This document shows, piece after piece, positions 1-8,584 of a DNA stretch of 55,395 nucleotides (the first letter of the stretch is position 1; each line of letters opens with the position of its first letter). The DNA is taken from the NCBI GenBank assembly GCA_038323475.1, contig JBBQHA010000007.1:1-55395 (forward strand), given 5' to 3'. This stretch comes from SZAS-103 sp038323475 (GTDB taxonomy: Bacteria; Pseudomonadota; Gammaproteobacteria; Xanthomonadales; Xanthomonadaceae). The position numbers and the translations under genes are program-made. The notes beneath the pieces were generated by a model. That model was given only the letters and a program-made list of their open reading frames with translations, did not search any database and had not been told where the DNA came from.

Positions 1-1
1 G

Positions 2-985
2 CTCCTCGGCGCGGTCGCGGCGGCAGGAGTGCTCCATACGATCGTTCCCGATCACTGGGTGCCCATCACGCTGATCGCGCGACAACGCGGGTGGACCCGG
101 GCCGAGACGGCGCGGGCCGCATTCAAGGCGGGCCTCGGACATGTCCTGTCGACCTTGGCCATTGCATTGGTCGTATGGCTGGGCGGTGTCGCGGTGGCGA
201 CCCGATTTGGTCAAAGGGTCGACACGATTGCGAGCGTGGCGCTGATGGGATTCGGTGGCTGGATCGCCATCGGCGCGTGGCGTGATCTGCGCAAGGGCGA
301 TGGTCATGGCCACAGCCATGGGCATGGACACAGCCACGATGTTTCCCACCTGCATGGCGCAGCGAACGGCACGATCCATGGGCCCGAACTGCAGCGTATC
401 GAAACTGGACCCGGCACCGTGGAGTTGTCGATTTTCGAAACAGGCGCGCCGCCTCGTTTCCGCCTGACCGGTCCTTTCGGTGAGACCGTTGTCGCGCAGA
501 CCCGTCGCGCAGACGGTTCACGCCAGAGCTTTCAATTCAGAAAGCGCAGCGGCTATTGGGAATCGGTCGAGCAGATTCCCGAACCGCACCAGTTCGGCGT
601 CGATCCCACCATCGACCACGATGGGCACGTGCTTGCATATGCCGTGGAGTTTTCCGAGCACACCCACGCCGGCGAAGGGCACGCGCACCCGCACGAGGAC
701 AAGGCCAAATCGCGCACGGCGCTGTTGCTGATCCTTGGCTCGTCTCCGATGATCGAGGGCATCCCGGCCTTCTTCGCGGCGAGCAAGTACGGCATCGGCC
801 TCATTGTGTTGATGTCGCTGGTATTCGGCGCCGCGACAATTGCGACCTACATGGTGCTCTGCGTGTATTCAGCGGCCGGCCTGCAACGCCTGCGGCTGGG
901 GCCGCTGGAGCGTTACGGAGAAGTCCTGTGCGGCGCGTTCATTGCCGCCGTGGGCCTCGCATTCTGGATCTGGCCGGTGATCTAG
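2..985 (+). CDS. His-rich multi-TM membrane protein, possible metal exporter (5' partial)
   Basis: The reading frame is open to the window edge, and residues upstream of the first in-frame GTG (29) fit the family, so the true start lies outside the window. About 327 residues are visible. Near the start is a GVLHTIVPDHWVPI motif in a membrane helix, recalling the H-x4-DH metal motif of RcnA/NicO-like transporters. Two further helices follow, then a long soluble loop of about 150 residues with His clusters at both ends (HGHSHGHGHSHD and HTHAGEGHAHPH), and then three more helices ending in WIWPVI. The architecture suggests a Ni/Co-type or other heavy-metal exporter of the LysE/RcnA fold, with the loop binding metal. 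Family and substrate are inferred; a non-metal role cannot be excluded. Confidence 0.6.
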   Translation, partial: LLGAVAAAGVLHTIVPDHWVPITLIARQRGWTRAETARAAFKAGLGHVLSTLAIALVVWLGGVAVATRFGQRVDTIASVALMGFGGWIAIGAWRDLRKGDGHGHSHGHGHSHDVSHLHGAANGTIHGPELQRIETGPGTVELSIFETGAPPRFRLTGPFGETVVAQTRRADGSRQSFQFRKRSGYWESVEQIPEPHQFGVDPTIDHDGHVLAYAVEFSEHTHAGEGHAHPHEDKAKSRTALLLILGSSPMIEGIPAFFAASKYGIGLIVLMSLVFGAATIATYMVLCVYSAAGLQRLRLGPLERYGEVLCGAFIAAVGLAFWIWPVI

Positions 986-1461
986 CCGGCGGAGCGGGAG
1001 CTTTCCGCGCGAAGCAGCCAACCATCGGCCTTGGCGACCTGAGCATGTCGCGATTGGCGCTTCCCTGTCGGGTGTTCTCTCTTGCTCGTTGTGCGGCTGA
1101 CAACACTGCCTATTGAGCTGTTTTCAATACATGACATCACGACAGCGTCGCCTGCTTCCAGCAGGCGGCGATGATCGAAGGACGACTTTGTGGGCGCTTG
1201 CGTTCGGCGCGATGTTGCTGCGGACCAAGAATTGAACCACCGTGCCGATTCTCGACTGAACCACCCTGTTTCGCATGGCATACGGCAACTGCCGTTTGGG
1301 CTCGGGTGAGCTGGTGGAGCAGTCCTGTTTCGGCAGCCATGGCTCCTCTGGGTCAATTTCACGTCGGCGGCAACAGGCCTGCTATTTTGCGCTCCGCAGG
1401 TTGCCGGTAGGCAGGCGTTGCGGCGATTTGCGCGCGCCAGGCTGCGGGCGCAGCGGTCCGA
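986..1461. other. intergenic region with an IS21-end-like remnant
   Basis: No convincing gene is seen in these 476 bases between a rightward and a leftward gene end. Positions 1231-1262 (ATTGAACC, then GCCGATT, then TGAACC) match the spacing of the putative IS21-like end at 55140-55171 at about 24 of 32 positions by eye. This suggests a decayed insertion-sequence end. The rest shows nothing recognisable. Confidence 0.4.
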
Positions 1462-2865
1462 TCAGGAACCGGTATGGCGCGGCATCCCCTTCTTCGGCCT
1501 CATCACGGAGTAGACCGGCAGGGCGAGAGCGAGCAGCGCGGCGCCGAGGTACAGCGCGTTGCTCTTCCACGGCGCCCAGCACAGCAGCGCGTTGCCGCAG
1601 GCCTTCGGGTCCGTCGAGACGCCGGCGCCGATGATGGCCCACAGTGCGAACACCGCGCCGACGACCGCCGCGGCGGCGAGCCACTTCGTCCCTCGGCCGG
1701 TCGCGACGCGGCCGTTGCGCACGAGCTTGAGCGCAGCGAGCGCGCAGACGAAATACATCACCAGCGTCGCACTGGTCGAGAGCACGACGAGGAAGTTGAA
1801 CGCCTGCACCATCGACTCGCCGTAGTTCATCAGCACCAGCACGCAGACGATCGCGCTCGACACGCACAGCGAGAATGTCGGCGTCCGACGCGCGGACTCC
1901 TTCGCGAACGCGCGCGGGAACAGGCCGTCCTTCGCGAGCTGGAACGGCAATTCGCCGCACAGCAGGATCCATCCGTTGAGCGCGCCGAGCGCACTGATCG
2001 CCGCGAACGCCGCGAGCCACTTCGCGACCGCGCTGCCCCAGAAGATCGCGGCCGCATCCGCGAACGGCGCGTTGGACTGCGCAAGCGTCGCGCCGGGAAT
2101 CAGCGCCATCACGGTCGTGCACGCGACGATGTACACGATCGCGCAGACCACCGTGCCGAGGACCGTCGCGCGGGGGATCGTGCGCGCGGGATCCTTGACC
2201 TTGTCGGCGGCGACGGCGGCCGATTCGAGGCCGCACAGGGTGAACAGGATCAGCGTCGCCGCGGCAGTCATCGCATCCGCGCGGAACGGAGTCGCCGTCA
2301 GGTGTGCGTTGTGCAATTGCGGACTGCCGGTCGCGGCAAGCCAGAGGCCAAGGCCCGTGATCGCGAGCAGCGGGATGATCTTGAGCGCGGTCGTGACCAC
2401 CTGCAGACGGCCCGCCGAACGCGCTCCGACGATGTTCACGCCGGTGAGCAGGATCACGAATCCGATCGTCACGAACGCCGGCCTGCCCGGCGCCTCGGCG
2501 ATCCACGGGAACAGCTTGCTGAGGTAGCTCACGCCGCCCGTCGCGATCGCCGCGTTGCCGACCCACAGCGAGACCCAGTACGTCCAGATCACCACGAACG
2601 CGGGCAGTTCGCCGAATGCGAGGCGCGTGTAGGCATATGGACCACCGGCCTCGGGGAACGCCCGGCTCAGGCCGGCGAACACCAACGCGAGCACCATCGC
2701 GCCTGCGCCGGTGACCAGCCATGCCCACGTCGCGTTCATGCCGTACGGCGCGAGCGACGCGGGCATCATGAAGATGCCCGATCCGATGATGTTGCCAACC
2801 ACCAGCGCGACGCACATCCAGAACCCGAGCTGGCGCGCCGAACGCAGCGGCGCGGGAGCGTTCAT
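1462..2865 (-). CDS. APC family amino acid permease
   Basis: A 467-residue inner-membrane transporter of the amino acid-polyamine-organocation superfamily. The N-terminus carries the family signature GNIIGSGIFMMPASLAPYG in helix 1, followed by about twelve hydrophobic helices and the conserved ESAAVAADKVKDPARTIPRA segment typical of the AdiC/PotE/YjeH-like branch. The ATG at 2865 overlaps the stop of the upstream Rieske oxygenase gene (ATGA), so the two are translationally coupled. It is the last gene of a nine-gene leftward operon containing two aminotransferases and two hydrolases. Import of an amino acid, amine or peptide-derived product that the operon degrades is therefore likely. The exact substrate cannot be read from the sequence. 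Confidence 0.9.
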   Translation of the reverse strand: MNAPAPLRSARQLGFWMCVALVVGNIIGSGIFMMPASLAPYGMNATWAWLVTGAGAMVLALVFAGLSRAFPEAGGPYAYTRLAFGELPAFVVIWTYWVSLWVGNAAIATGGVSYLSKLFPWIAEAPGRPAFVTIGFVILLTGVNIVGARSAGRLQVVTTALKIIPLLAITGLGLWLAATGSPQLHNAHLTATPFRADAMTAAATLILFTLCGLESAAVAADKVKDPARTIPRATVLGTVVCAIVYIVACTTVMALIPGATLAQSNAPFADAAAIFWGSAVAKWLAAFAAISALGALNGWILLCGELPFQLAKDGLFPRAFAKESARRTPTFSLCVSSAIVCVLVLMNYGESMVQAFNFLVVLSTSATLVMYFVCALAALKLVRNGRVATGRGTKWLAAAAVVGAVFALWAIIGAGVSTDPKACGNALLCWAPWKSNALYLGAALLALALPVYSVMRPKKGMPRHTGS

Positions 2866-3935
2866 GCCACCGCCCGGCGGTAGGCCGCGCGCAACAGGTT
2901 CTGGAAGTGCCAGACCCCGGATTCGCGCTTCGGACTCAGCCGGCCGCCGGTGTATGTGCCGGAATCGAGGCCTCTCTGCACGGCCATGCAGATGTTGATG
3001 TCTTCCTGCTGGATCTCGTCGCTGAACGCGAGGTCCTTGTCGGCGCGCGCGAGCGCATCGTCGGTCGGCGCGTAGTAGTAGTCGAACTCGATCCGGCATC
3101 GTTCGAGGCCGAGCGGAATCACCACGTTCGTCTGCATGCGCCCGGGCATGATGTTGAGCATGACGTTCGGATACACGAAGTAGTAGTACGCATCGCCCTC
3201 GCCGTAGATGCCGTCGTTCGCGCGCAGCGGCGAATGCTGCAGCGAATACCACGGCTGCAGTTCGGTGTTGTAGGCGCGGTAGTCGAGCACCTTGCTCAGG
3301 CCCGCGTGCACGTGCGGCAGGTGGTAGCCCTCGAGGAAGTTGTCGATGTAGACCTTCCAGTTGCAGTCGACCTCGTACACGAAGCGTTTCGCGAACTTCA
3401 TGCCGCCGATGTCGACCGGCGCGATGCGCTCGACGATGCCCGCATAGACGTCATCGAACGGCGCGACGTCGTCGGCGAGCGCGACGAACACCAGCCCCTG
3501 CCATTGCCGCACCTGCACGCGCGGCAGGCGGATGCTGGCGATGTCGAGTCCCTGCGCCTCGGCCATTTCCGGCGCGGTGCGCAACTGTCCGTCGAGGCGA
3601 TACGTCCAGCCGTGGTACTTGCAATGCAATGCCTTCGCGCCGCGGCCGTTGCACAGCGCGAGCGGCCCGGCGCGGTGCCGGCAGACGTTGTAGAACGCAT
3701 GCAGTTCGCCGCTTTCCTGGCGCACGACGATGACCGGCTTGCCGGCGATGTCGCAGACGACGTGGTCGCCGGCGTTCTCGAGGTCGCCGGCGTGCGCAAC
3801 AAGTTGCCAACTCGCGGCGAAGACGTGCCGCTGCTCCGCTTCCAGCCACGCTGGATCGGCATAGAACTGCGCGTGCAGGGCGTGCGCGAGTTCCAGCGCC
3901 TCGGGCGCGAGGCAACTCGGATCGGCTGCGTTCAT
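2862..3935 (-). CDS. Rieske [2Fe-2S] ring-hydroxylating-type oxygenase, alpha subunit
   Basis: A 357-residue oxygenase component. The Rieske cluster ligands are visible as C85-R-H87 and C105-KY-H108. The mononuclear iron site is the DNFLEGYHLPHVH segment, with N199, E202, H205 and H210 in the N-x2-E-x2-H-x4-H pattern. The protein resembles the quaternary-amine branch (choline/glycine betaine monooxygenase GbcA, carnitine oxygenase CntA, stachydrine demethylase) more than the aromatic dioxygenases, because it is short and acts without a beta subunit. The operon contains no reductase gene, so electrons must come from elsewhere. The start at 3935 lies 11 bases after the S9 peptidase stop, and the stop overlaps the permease start. 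N-demethylation or hydroxylation of an amine is the likely reaction; the substrate is unknown. Confidence 0.88.
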   Translation of the reverse strand: MNAADPSCLAPEALELAHALHAQFYADPAWLEAEQRHVFAASWQLVAHAGDLENAGDHVVCDIAGKPVIVVRQESGELHAFYNVCRHRAGPLALCNGRGAKALHCKYHGWTYRLDGQLRTAPEMAEAQGLDIASIRLPRVQVRQWQGLVFVALADDVAPFDDVYAGIVERIAPVDIGGMKFAKRFVYEVDCNWKVYIDNFLEGYHLPHVHAGLSKVLDYRAYNTELQPWYSLQHSPLRANDGIYGEGDAYYYFVYPNVMLNIMPGRMQTNVVIPLGLERCRIEFDYYYAPTDDALARADKDLAFSDEIQQEDINICMAVQRGLDSGTYTGGRLSPKRESGVWHFQNLLRAAYRRAVA

Positions 3936-3946
3936 CGCCGGAAATC

Positions 3947-5977
3947 TCACTGCGCGCTCCCCGCTGGCTTGAGGAAACGATCGTACCAGTCGGTATAGCG
4001 TTGCAGGCGGTCGGCCAGGTAGCTCGGCACGTCGAGGCCGTGATGCTGGTCGGGATAGATCACCAGCTGGGTCGGCACATTCAGGGATCGCAATGCCTGG
4101 TACATCTGCTCGGCGCCTTCGCAGGGCACGTTGAAATCCTTCTCGGCGCACAGGAACAGCGTCGCCGTCCTGATGCGGTCGGCGTGCAGGAAGGGCGAAC
4201 TCAGGCGCAAGTAGGCCTCGGGATGTTCCCACGGCTTGCCGAGTTCAAGTTCGTACTCGCGCACGTATTCGTCGAGGCCGTACATCGTGAGGAAATTGCC
4301 GCTGCCGGCGCCGCTCGTGGCCGCCTTGAAGCGCGTGTCCTGCACGATGACCTGGTCGGTGAGGATGCTGCCGTAACTCCAGCCGTTGACCGCGAGCCGC
4401 GCCGGATCGGCGACGCCGAGTGCGACGGCGTGGTCGACCGCCGCGAGCACGTCCTGCGCATCGACGTGTCCCCAGTCGGCATAGATCGCTTTCGCGAAAT
4501 CGAATCCGCGCCCGGAACTGCCGCGCGGATTCGCCGCGACCACCGCATAACCGTGCGCTGCATACCACTGCCAGCGGAACAGGAATTCATGGCTGAACTG
4601 ATAGACCGGGCCACCGTGGAGATCGAGGACTGTGGGATATTTTTTCCCTGCCTGGTAGCCGACTGGCTTCATCAGGAAGCCGTCGATCTGCGTGCCGTCG
4701 TTGCTCTTGAAGCTGATGTCTTCCGCCAACTGGAACAGCACTTCGTCGAGCAACTTGTCGTTCTGCCGCGACAACGCGCGCAGTCCGTGATCGAGCGCGA
4801 ACAGTTCCGGTGGATGGGTGTCGTCGCCGGTGAGCACTGCGACCGTGTTCCCGATGACATCGAAGTCGGCATCGAAGCGCGAGCCGCTGGTCAGGTGCTC
4901 GACCTTGCCACTGTCCAGCACGATCCGGCTCAGATAGGTGTTGCGGCTTTCCTCGATCAGCGCGAAGACGGACTTGCCATCGGCCGACCACTTCGGCTTG
5001 GTGAAGCAGCGATCGATCGGCGCTGGAATCCGCTCCTTGCCGCTGACGATATCGACCACCGCGAGTTGCCACGGCGCGTAATAGATCCAGTGGTCCTCGC
5101 CGCTGCGCAGGTAGGCGACCTGGCGGCTGTCGGGACTCCACGACGGCCGCGATTCCCAGTACGGATCGAGGTCGCTGCCCTGGAAAGTCGTGAGCTGGCG
5201 TTCGGTCGCTCCCGCATGCGGTTCGACGAGGTACAGGTCGGAATTGAGGTGGCGATCCGGATCGACGCCGCGCTTGGTCACGTACACGATGTTGCGGCCG
5301 TCCGGAGACCACGCAGGCGCCCATTCGTCGTGGTCGCCCGGGGTCAGCAGGATTGCGTGGCGCGCGTCGATGTCGAACGCATACAGGTGCGAGCGCTGGC
5401 GGGTGAGATAGCCGGTGGTGTCGTCCTTGAACTGGTAGCGATCGATCACGATCGGCTTCGCGGTTTTCTTTTCGTCCTTGTTGCCGTCGGCCGGAGCAAC
5501 CGGATCGTCCGGATCGTCGCTCGCGATCAATGCGAGCTGCCGCGAATCCGGCCCCCACGTGAAATCGCTGACGCCGCCCTTGAGTGCGCTGAGCTTGCGT
5601 GCCTCGCCGCCATCGCGCGGCATGAGCCAGACCTGGGTCGTCTCGTCGTCGCTGTCGCGGTCGGACAGGAATGCAAGCCAGCGCCCGTCAGGACTCCACT
5701 GCGGCAACGTGTTGCTGGTCGTCTCGCTGAAGGTCAGCTGCTCGCGGCGCCTGCCGTCGAAGCTGACCCGCCACAGGTCGCTGATCGCCTTGTCGATCGC
5801 CATGTTGTGGTGGCCGACCGCATAGGCGACCCACTGACCGTCCGGCGACAGGCTCGGCGCGCCGACATCCTGCAAACGATGCAGGTCGTCCGCGTTGAAC
5901 GCATGCTTTCCGGCCGCGACGGCGCCGTCCGCGAGCAGCAAGGCGATCGCGATCGCGAACGCTTTCTTCATCGTCAT
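3947..5977 (-). CDS. S9 family prolyl oligopeptidase-type serine peptidase, exported
   Basis: A 676-residue dipeptidyl/acylaminoacyl-peptidase-type protein. A signal peptide (MTMKKAFAIAIALLLADG) precedes a beta-propeller with repeated SPDGQW/SPDGRW TolB-like motifs (about residues 30-400) and an alpha/beta-hydrolase domain. The nucleophile is S534 in GWSYGS. The acid lies in the CAEKDFNVP segment and the histidine in DQHHGL. An ATG at 5986 overlaps the stop of the preceding gene, but AAGGA sits eight bases before the ATG at 5977, so 5977 is preferred. It probably trims peptides or acyl-amino compounds in the periplasm and so feeds amino acids to the operon's permease and aminotransferases. 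The substrate is inferred. Confidence 0.88.
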   Translation of the reverse strand: MTMKKAFAIAIALLLADGAVAAGKHAFNADDLHRLQDVGAPSLSPDGQWVAYAVGHHNMAIDKAISDLWRVSFDGRRREQLTFSETTSNTLPQWSPDGRWLAFLSDRDSDDETTQVWLMPRDGGEARKLSALKGGVSDFTWGPDSRQLALIASDDPDDPVAPADGNKDEKKTAKPIVIDRYQFKDDTTGYLTRQRSHLYAFDIDARHAILLTPGDHDEWAPAWSPDGRNIVYVTKRGVDPDRHLNSDLYLVEPHAGATERQLTTFQGSDLDPYWESRPSWSPDSRQVAYLRSGEDHWIYYAPWQLAVVDIVSGKERIPAPIDRCFTKPKWSADGKSVFALIEESRNTYLSRIVLDSGKVEHLTSGSRFDADFDVIGNTVAVLTGDDTHPPELFALDHGLRALSRQNDKLLDEVLFQLAEDISFKSNDGTQIDGFLMKPVGYQAGKKYPTVLDLHGGPVYQFSHEFLFRWQWYAAHGYAVVAANPRGSSGRGFDFAKAIYADWGHVDAQDVLAAVDHAVALGVADPARLAVNGWSYGSILTDQVIVQDTRFKAATSGAGSGNFLTMYGLDEYVREYELELGKPWEHPEAYLRLSSPFLHADRIRTATLFLCAEKDFNVPCEGAEQMYQALRSLNVPTQLVIYPDQHHGLDVPSYLADRLQRYTDWYDRFLKPAGSAQ

Positions 5978-5982
5978 CCCGA

Positions 5983-8541
5983 TCATTCCTTGTGCTGGAA
6001 GATGGCGCGCGCCGTCGTCAGGTAATCGAGCGTGGATTGTTTTTCCTGCGCGTTGTTGTAATCGGTCCGCGCGCCGGCGTCGGCGATCACGCGATCGATC
6101 CAGCTCGCGAAATACGCGGCATCCACTGGTGAACGCGGGGCCGCGCCATGCACGCTGACGTACACAGGACTCGTGCTCGCATACGGATAGATATCCAGCA
6201 CGCGCGGATCGGACTGCTCGTTCCATGCGCGCAGCACCAGCCAGCCGCTCGCATCGACGTCGATGCTGCCGCTCACGTCGGCCTGCGTGCGCGCGGTCTC
6301 TCCTGCGCATCCTGCGCCCGAGACACCGGGGCATCCTTGCCCGGCGCCATCGAGCGCGTGGCTCGCGACGACCTTGCCGTTGTAGACGAGCTCGAAATGA
6401 TCGACCGGAACGAGCGAGCGCAGCGCGGCGTGGTACGCGAGTTTCCGAGCACCGGCGAGCGCGATGGTATCGCCTGGATGTTTGCCGGCGACGTCGAGGG
6501 CGAGCAGCGGTCCATTGCTGACGAAGGTGCGGCCGTTCTTCAAGCCATCATGCAGTTTCGCCGGCGTCGCCTCGCCCGCGGTTTCGATGAAGACGCGATT
6601 CATGCCGACTGGCCCACGCAGGGATGCGTAGTTCGTCATCGCATCGGTGCCCGCCCCGGCAGGTATGCGGAATCCAAGATTCAGCAGCCGATACCAGACA
6701 TCGGCGGTCGAGCGATGGTCGGAGAAGCCCATCACCTCGTAGTAGTCGACCTTGCCGTGCGCGACGTCCGCCGGCAGTGCGTTGGTGAGCTTCGCGTCTT
6801 TCTGCGGATCGACCGGCTCGTCGAACGGATGCGCGTAACCGACCAGCCCGTGTTGCGCGTGGGTGAGGTCGGCGACCACGCCGTTGTACGGATAGGGGCT
6901 CGCGATCGCGCTGAGCCGGTACGCGGTGAAATCCGGCGTCAGGAAATGATCGTCGAGATCGAGCAGTCCGAGATGACCCCAGTAGCTGCTGTGGAATTCC
7001 TGGCCCTGCATGACCAGCACGCCGTCCTTGCGCACAGGCGGCGCCTTGAAGCCATCGATATCGGGAATGCGTTCTTCCTTGTTGACGACGAGGTTGTAGA
7101 CCGCGTCGAGGTGTTCGGCGCGCGCCTGCGCGATCAGGCCATCGGTATCGTTGCGGTAGTGGCCACCGTAATTCATGTGCACGTGCAGGTCGGCGCTGGT
7201 CCAGTGGCCGTACTGTTCCGGCAGGCGCAAGGGCGTGAGCGCGATATCCGCAACGGTGCCTTTCGCCGTGACCTGCACGTCCTGTTCGGCGACGGTGTAA
7301 TCCATGCCATGCGTCGCGCTGATCTTGAGCGTGCCGACCGGTACGTCGAGCGTGCACTCGCCGGCGCAATGGAAATAGTGCGTCTCGAACGCCTGTCGCT
7401 TGCGATCGAAGCCATCGTCGGCCTGCATCCATGCGTTGTCGGGCGCGTAGGCGCGGCCATCTGCGGCCAGTACGGTCAGGCGTGAAGGCACGAGTCCTCC
7501 ATGCTCGTCGTGCACGGCGATACGCAGTGCGGCGGTCGGATTCCGGTAGTGGCGTCGCGACGCGACGATGCGCGTGCGCGCGCCGCCGAGCACGGTCTGC
7601 ACCCACAGCGACGTATTGCCGTCCTCATTGCTGATGTAGGCGACGCGGCTCGCATCCGGCGAGAACCGCTGCTGGATGCGGTCGAACTCGCCGAAGGTCA
7701 GCGGCAGCGGGGCCGCGCCATCCATCGTGGTCATCCACAACTGCTGCCACTGGCGGCCGTGATAGCTGCTGAACAGGACGCGGCGCCCGTCCGGTGCGAC
7801 CTGCGGCTGCGCGCGCCAGGCGGTCTCCTCGCTGTGGATCTTCTTCAGGTCGTCCGGCGCATCCACCGCGACCGACCATATGTCGCCGGTGCCGTAGGCC
7901 ACGTCGCGATTGGAAACGAACACGATGCGTTTCCCGTCCGGCGTCCATGACGGATTGATCGCGTGGTCGAACGCCGAATAGTAGTAGCGGTTGATCGCGC
8001 TCTTGCGCTCGCCGACCAGGCGTCGCGGCGTGGCGATACGATCGCCGTCCAGCGCCGCGACATACAGGTCGAAATGGCCGCTGTCTGCGGTCGATACGTA
8101 GGCGAGCTGGCGGCCATCGGGCGCGTAACGCGGCTCGAGGTTGACGGCATGATTGGACGTCAGCGCAGTTTCCCGGCCGGTCTTCAGGTCGAGTTGCCAC
8201 AGTTCGATCGCATCGTTCCGGTAACGCGTGAACACGATGTGGCGACCGTCGCCGGACCAGTCGGGCTGGTAGTCGTAGCCGTCTGCATGGGTGAGTTCGC
8301 GCGCTTCGTTGCTGCCGATGCGCTGGCGCCACAGCGAGCCGCCCATGCTGTAGACGAGCTCCTTGCCGTCCGGCGAGAACGCCAGCGCCGACGGCCCGGT
8401 CGTGAGCTGCGGCAGGTACATCTCGCGGTAATAGTAGTTGTGCGGCAGCTGGATCTGCGCGAGCACCGTCTCGCGCGCGGCGTCGGCCGGCGTCGCCCAG
8501 GACACCGCAATGCAAGCGATCAGGATCTGTCGAAGGCGCAT
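5983..8541 (-). CDS. TolB-like propeller plus CehA/McbA-type PHP metallohydrolase, exported
   Basis: An 852-residue protein with a signal peptide (MRLRQILIACIAVSWATPADA). The first part (about residues 40-330) is a beta-propeller with repeated FSPDGK/YAPDGR/FSPDAS motifs. A linker domain follows, and then a PHP-type metallohydrolase beginning at D451-L-H453-V-H455, with further His/Asp segments (GQEFHSSYWGHLGLL, VGYAHPFDEP, GTDAM). This two-part form is shared by CehA/McbA family proteins, whose named members hydrolyse carbamate esters; most homologues have unknown substrates. The start at 8541 has GGGGA eight bases upstream. It lies 43 bases after an aminotransferase gene and next to an S9 peptidase with a similar propeller. 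Hydrolysis of an amide, carbamate or ester before amine catabolism is plausible. Confidence 0.82.
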   Translation of the reverse strand: MRLRQILIACIAVSWATPADAARETVLAQIQLPHNYYYREMYLPQLTTGPSALAFSPDGKELVYSMGGSLWRQRIGSNEARELTHADGYDYQPDWSGDGRHIVFTRYRNDAIELWQLDLKTGRETALTSNHAVNLEPRYAPDGRQLAYVSTADSGHFDLYVAALDGDRIATPRRLVGERKSAINRYYYSAFDHAINPSWTPDGKRIVFVSNRDVAYGTGDIWSVAVDAPDDLKKIHSEETAWRAQPQVAPDGRRVLFSSYHGRQWQQLWMTTMDGAAPLPLTFGEFDRIQQRFSPDASRVAYISNEDGNTSLWVQTVLGGARTRIVASRRHYRNPTAALRIAVHDEHGGLVPSRLTVLAADGRAYAPDNAWMQADDGFDRKRQAFETHYFHCAGECTLDVPVGTLKISATHGMDYTVAEQDVQVTAKGTVADIALTPLRLPEQYGHWTSADLHVHMNYGGHYRNDTDGLIAQARAEHLDAVYNLVVNKEERIPDIDGFKAPPVRKDGVLVMQGQEFHSSYWGHLGLLDLDDHFLTPDFTAYRLSAIASPYPYNGVVADLTHAQHGLVGYAHPFDEPVDPQKDAKLTNALPADVAHGKVDYYEVMGFSDHRSTADVWYRLLNLGFRIPAGAGTDAMTNYASLRGPVGMNRVFIETAGEATPAKLHDGLKNGRTFVSNGPLLALDVAGKHPGDTIALAGARKLAYHAALRSLVPVDHFELVYNGKVVASHALDGAGQGCPGVSGAGCAGETARTQADVSGSIDVDASGWLVLRAWNEQSDPRVLDIYPYASTSPVYVSVHGAAPRSPVDAAYFASWIDRVIADAGARTDYNNAQEKQSTLDYLTTARAIFQHKE

Positions 8542-8584
8542 CGCGATTCCCCGTTGGCTTCGGTGCTTCAATCCTGACCGCGTT

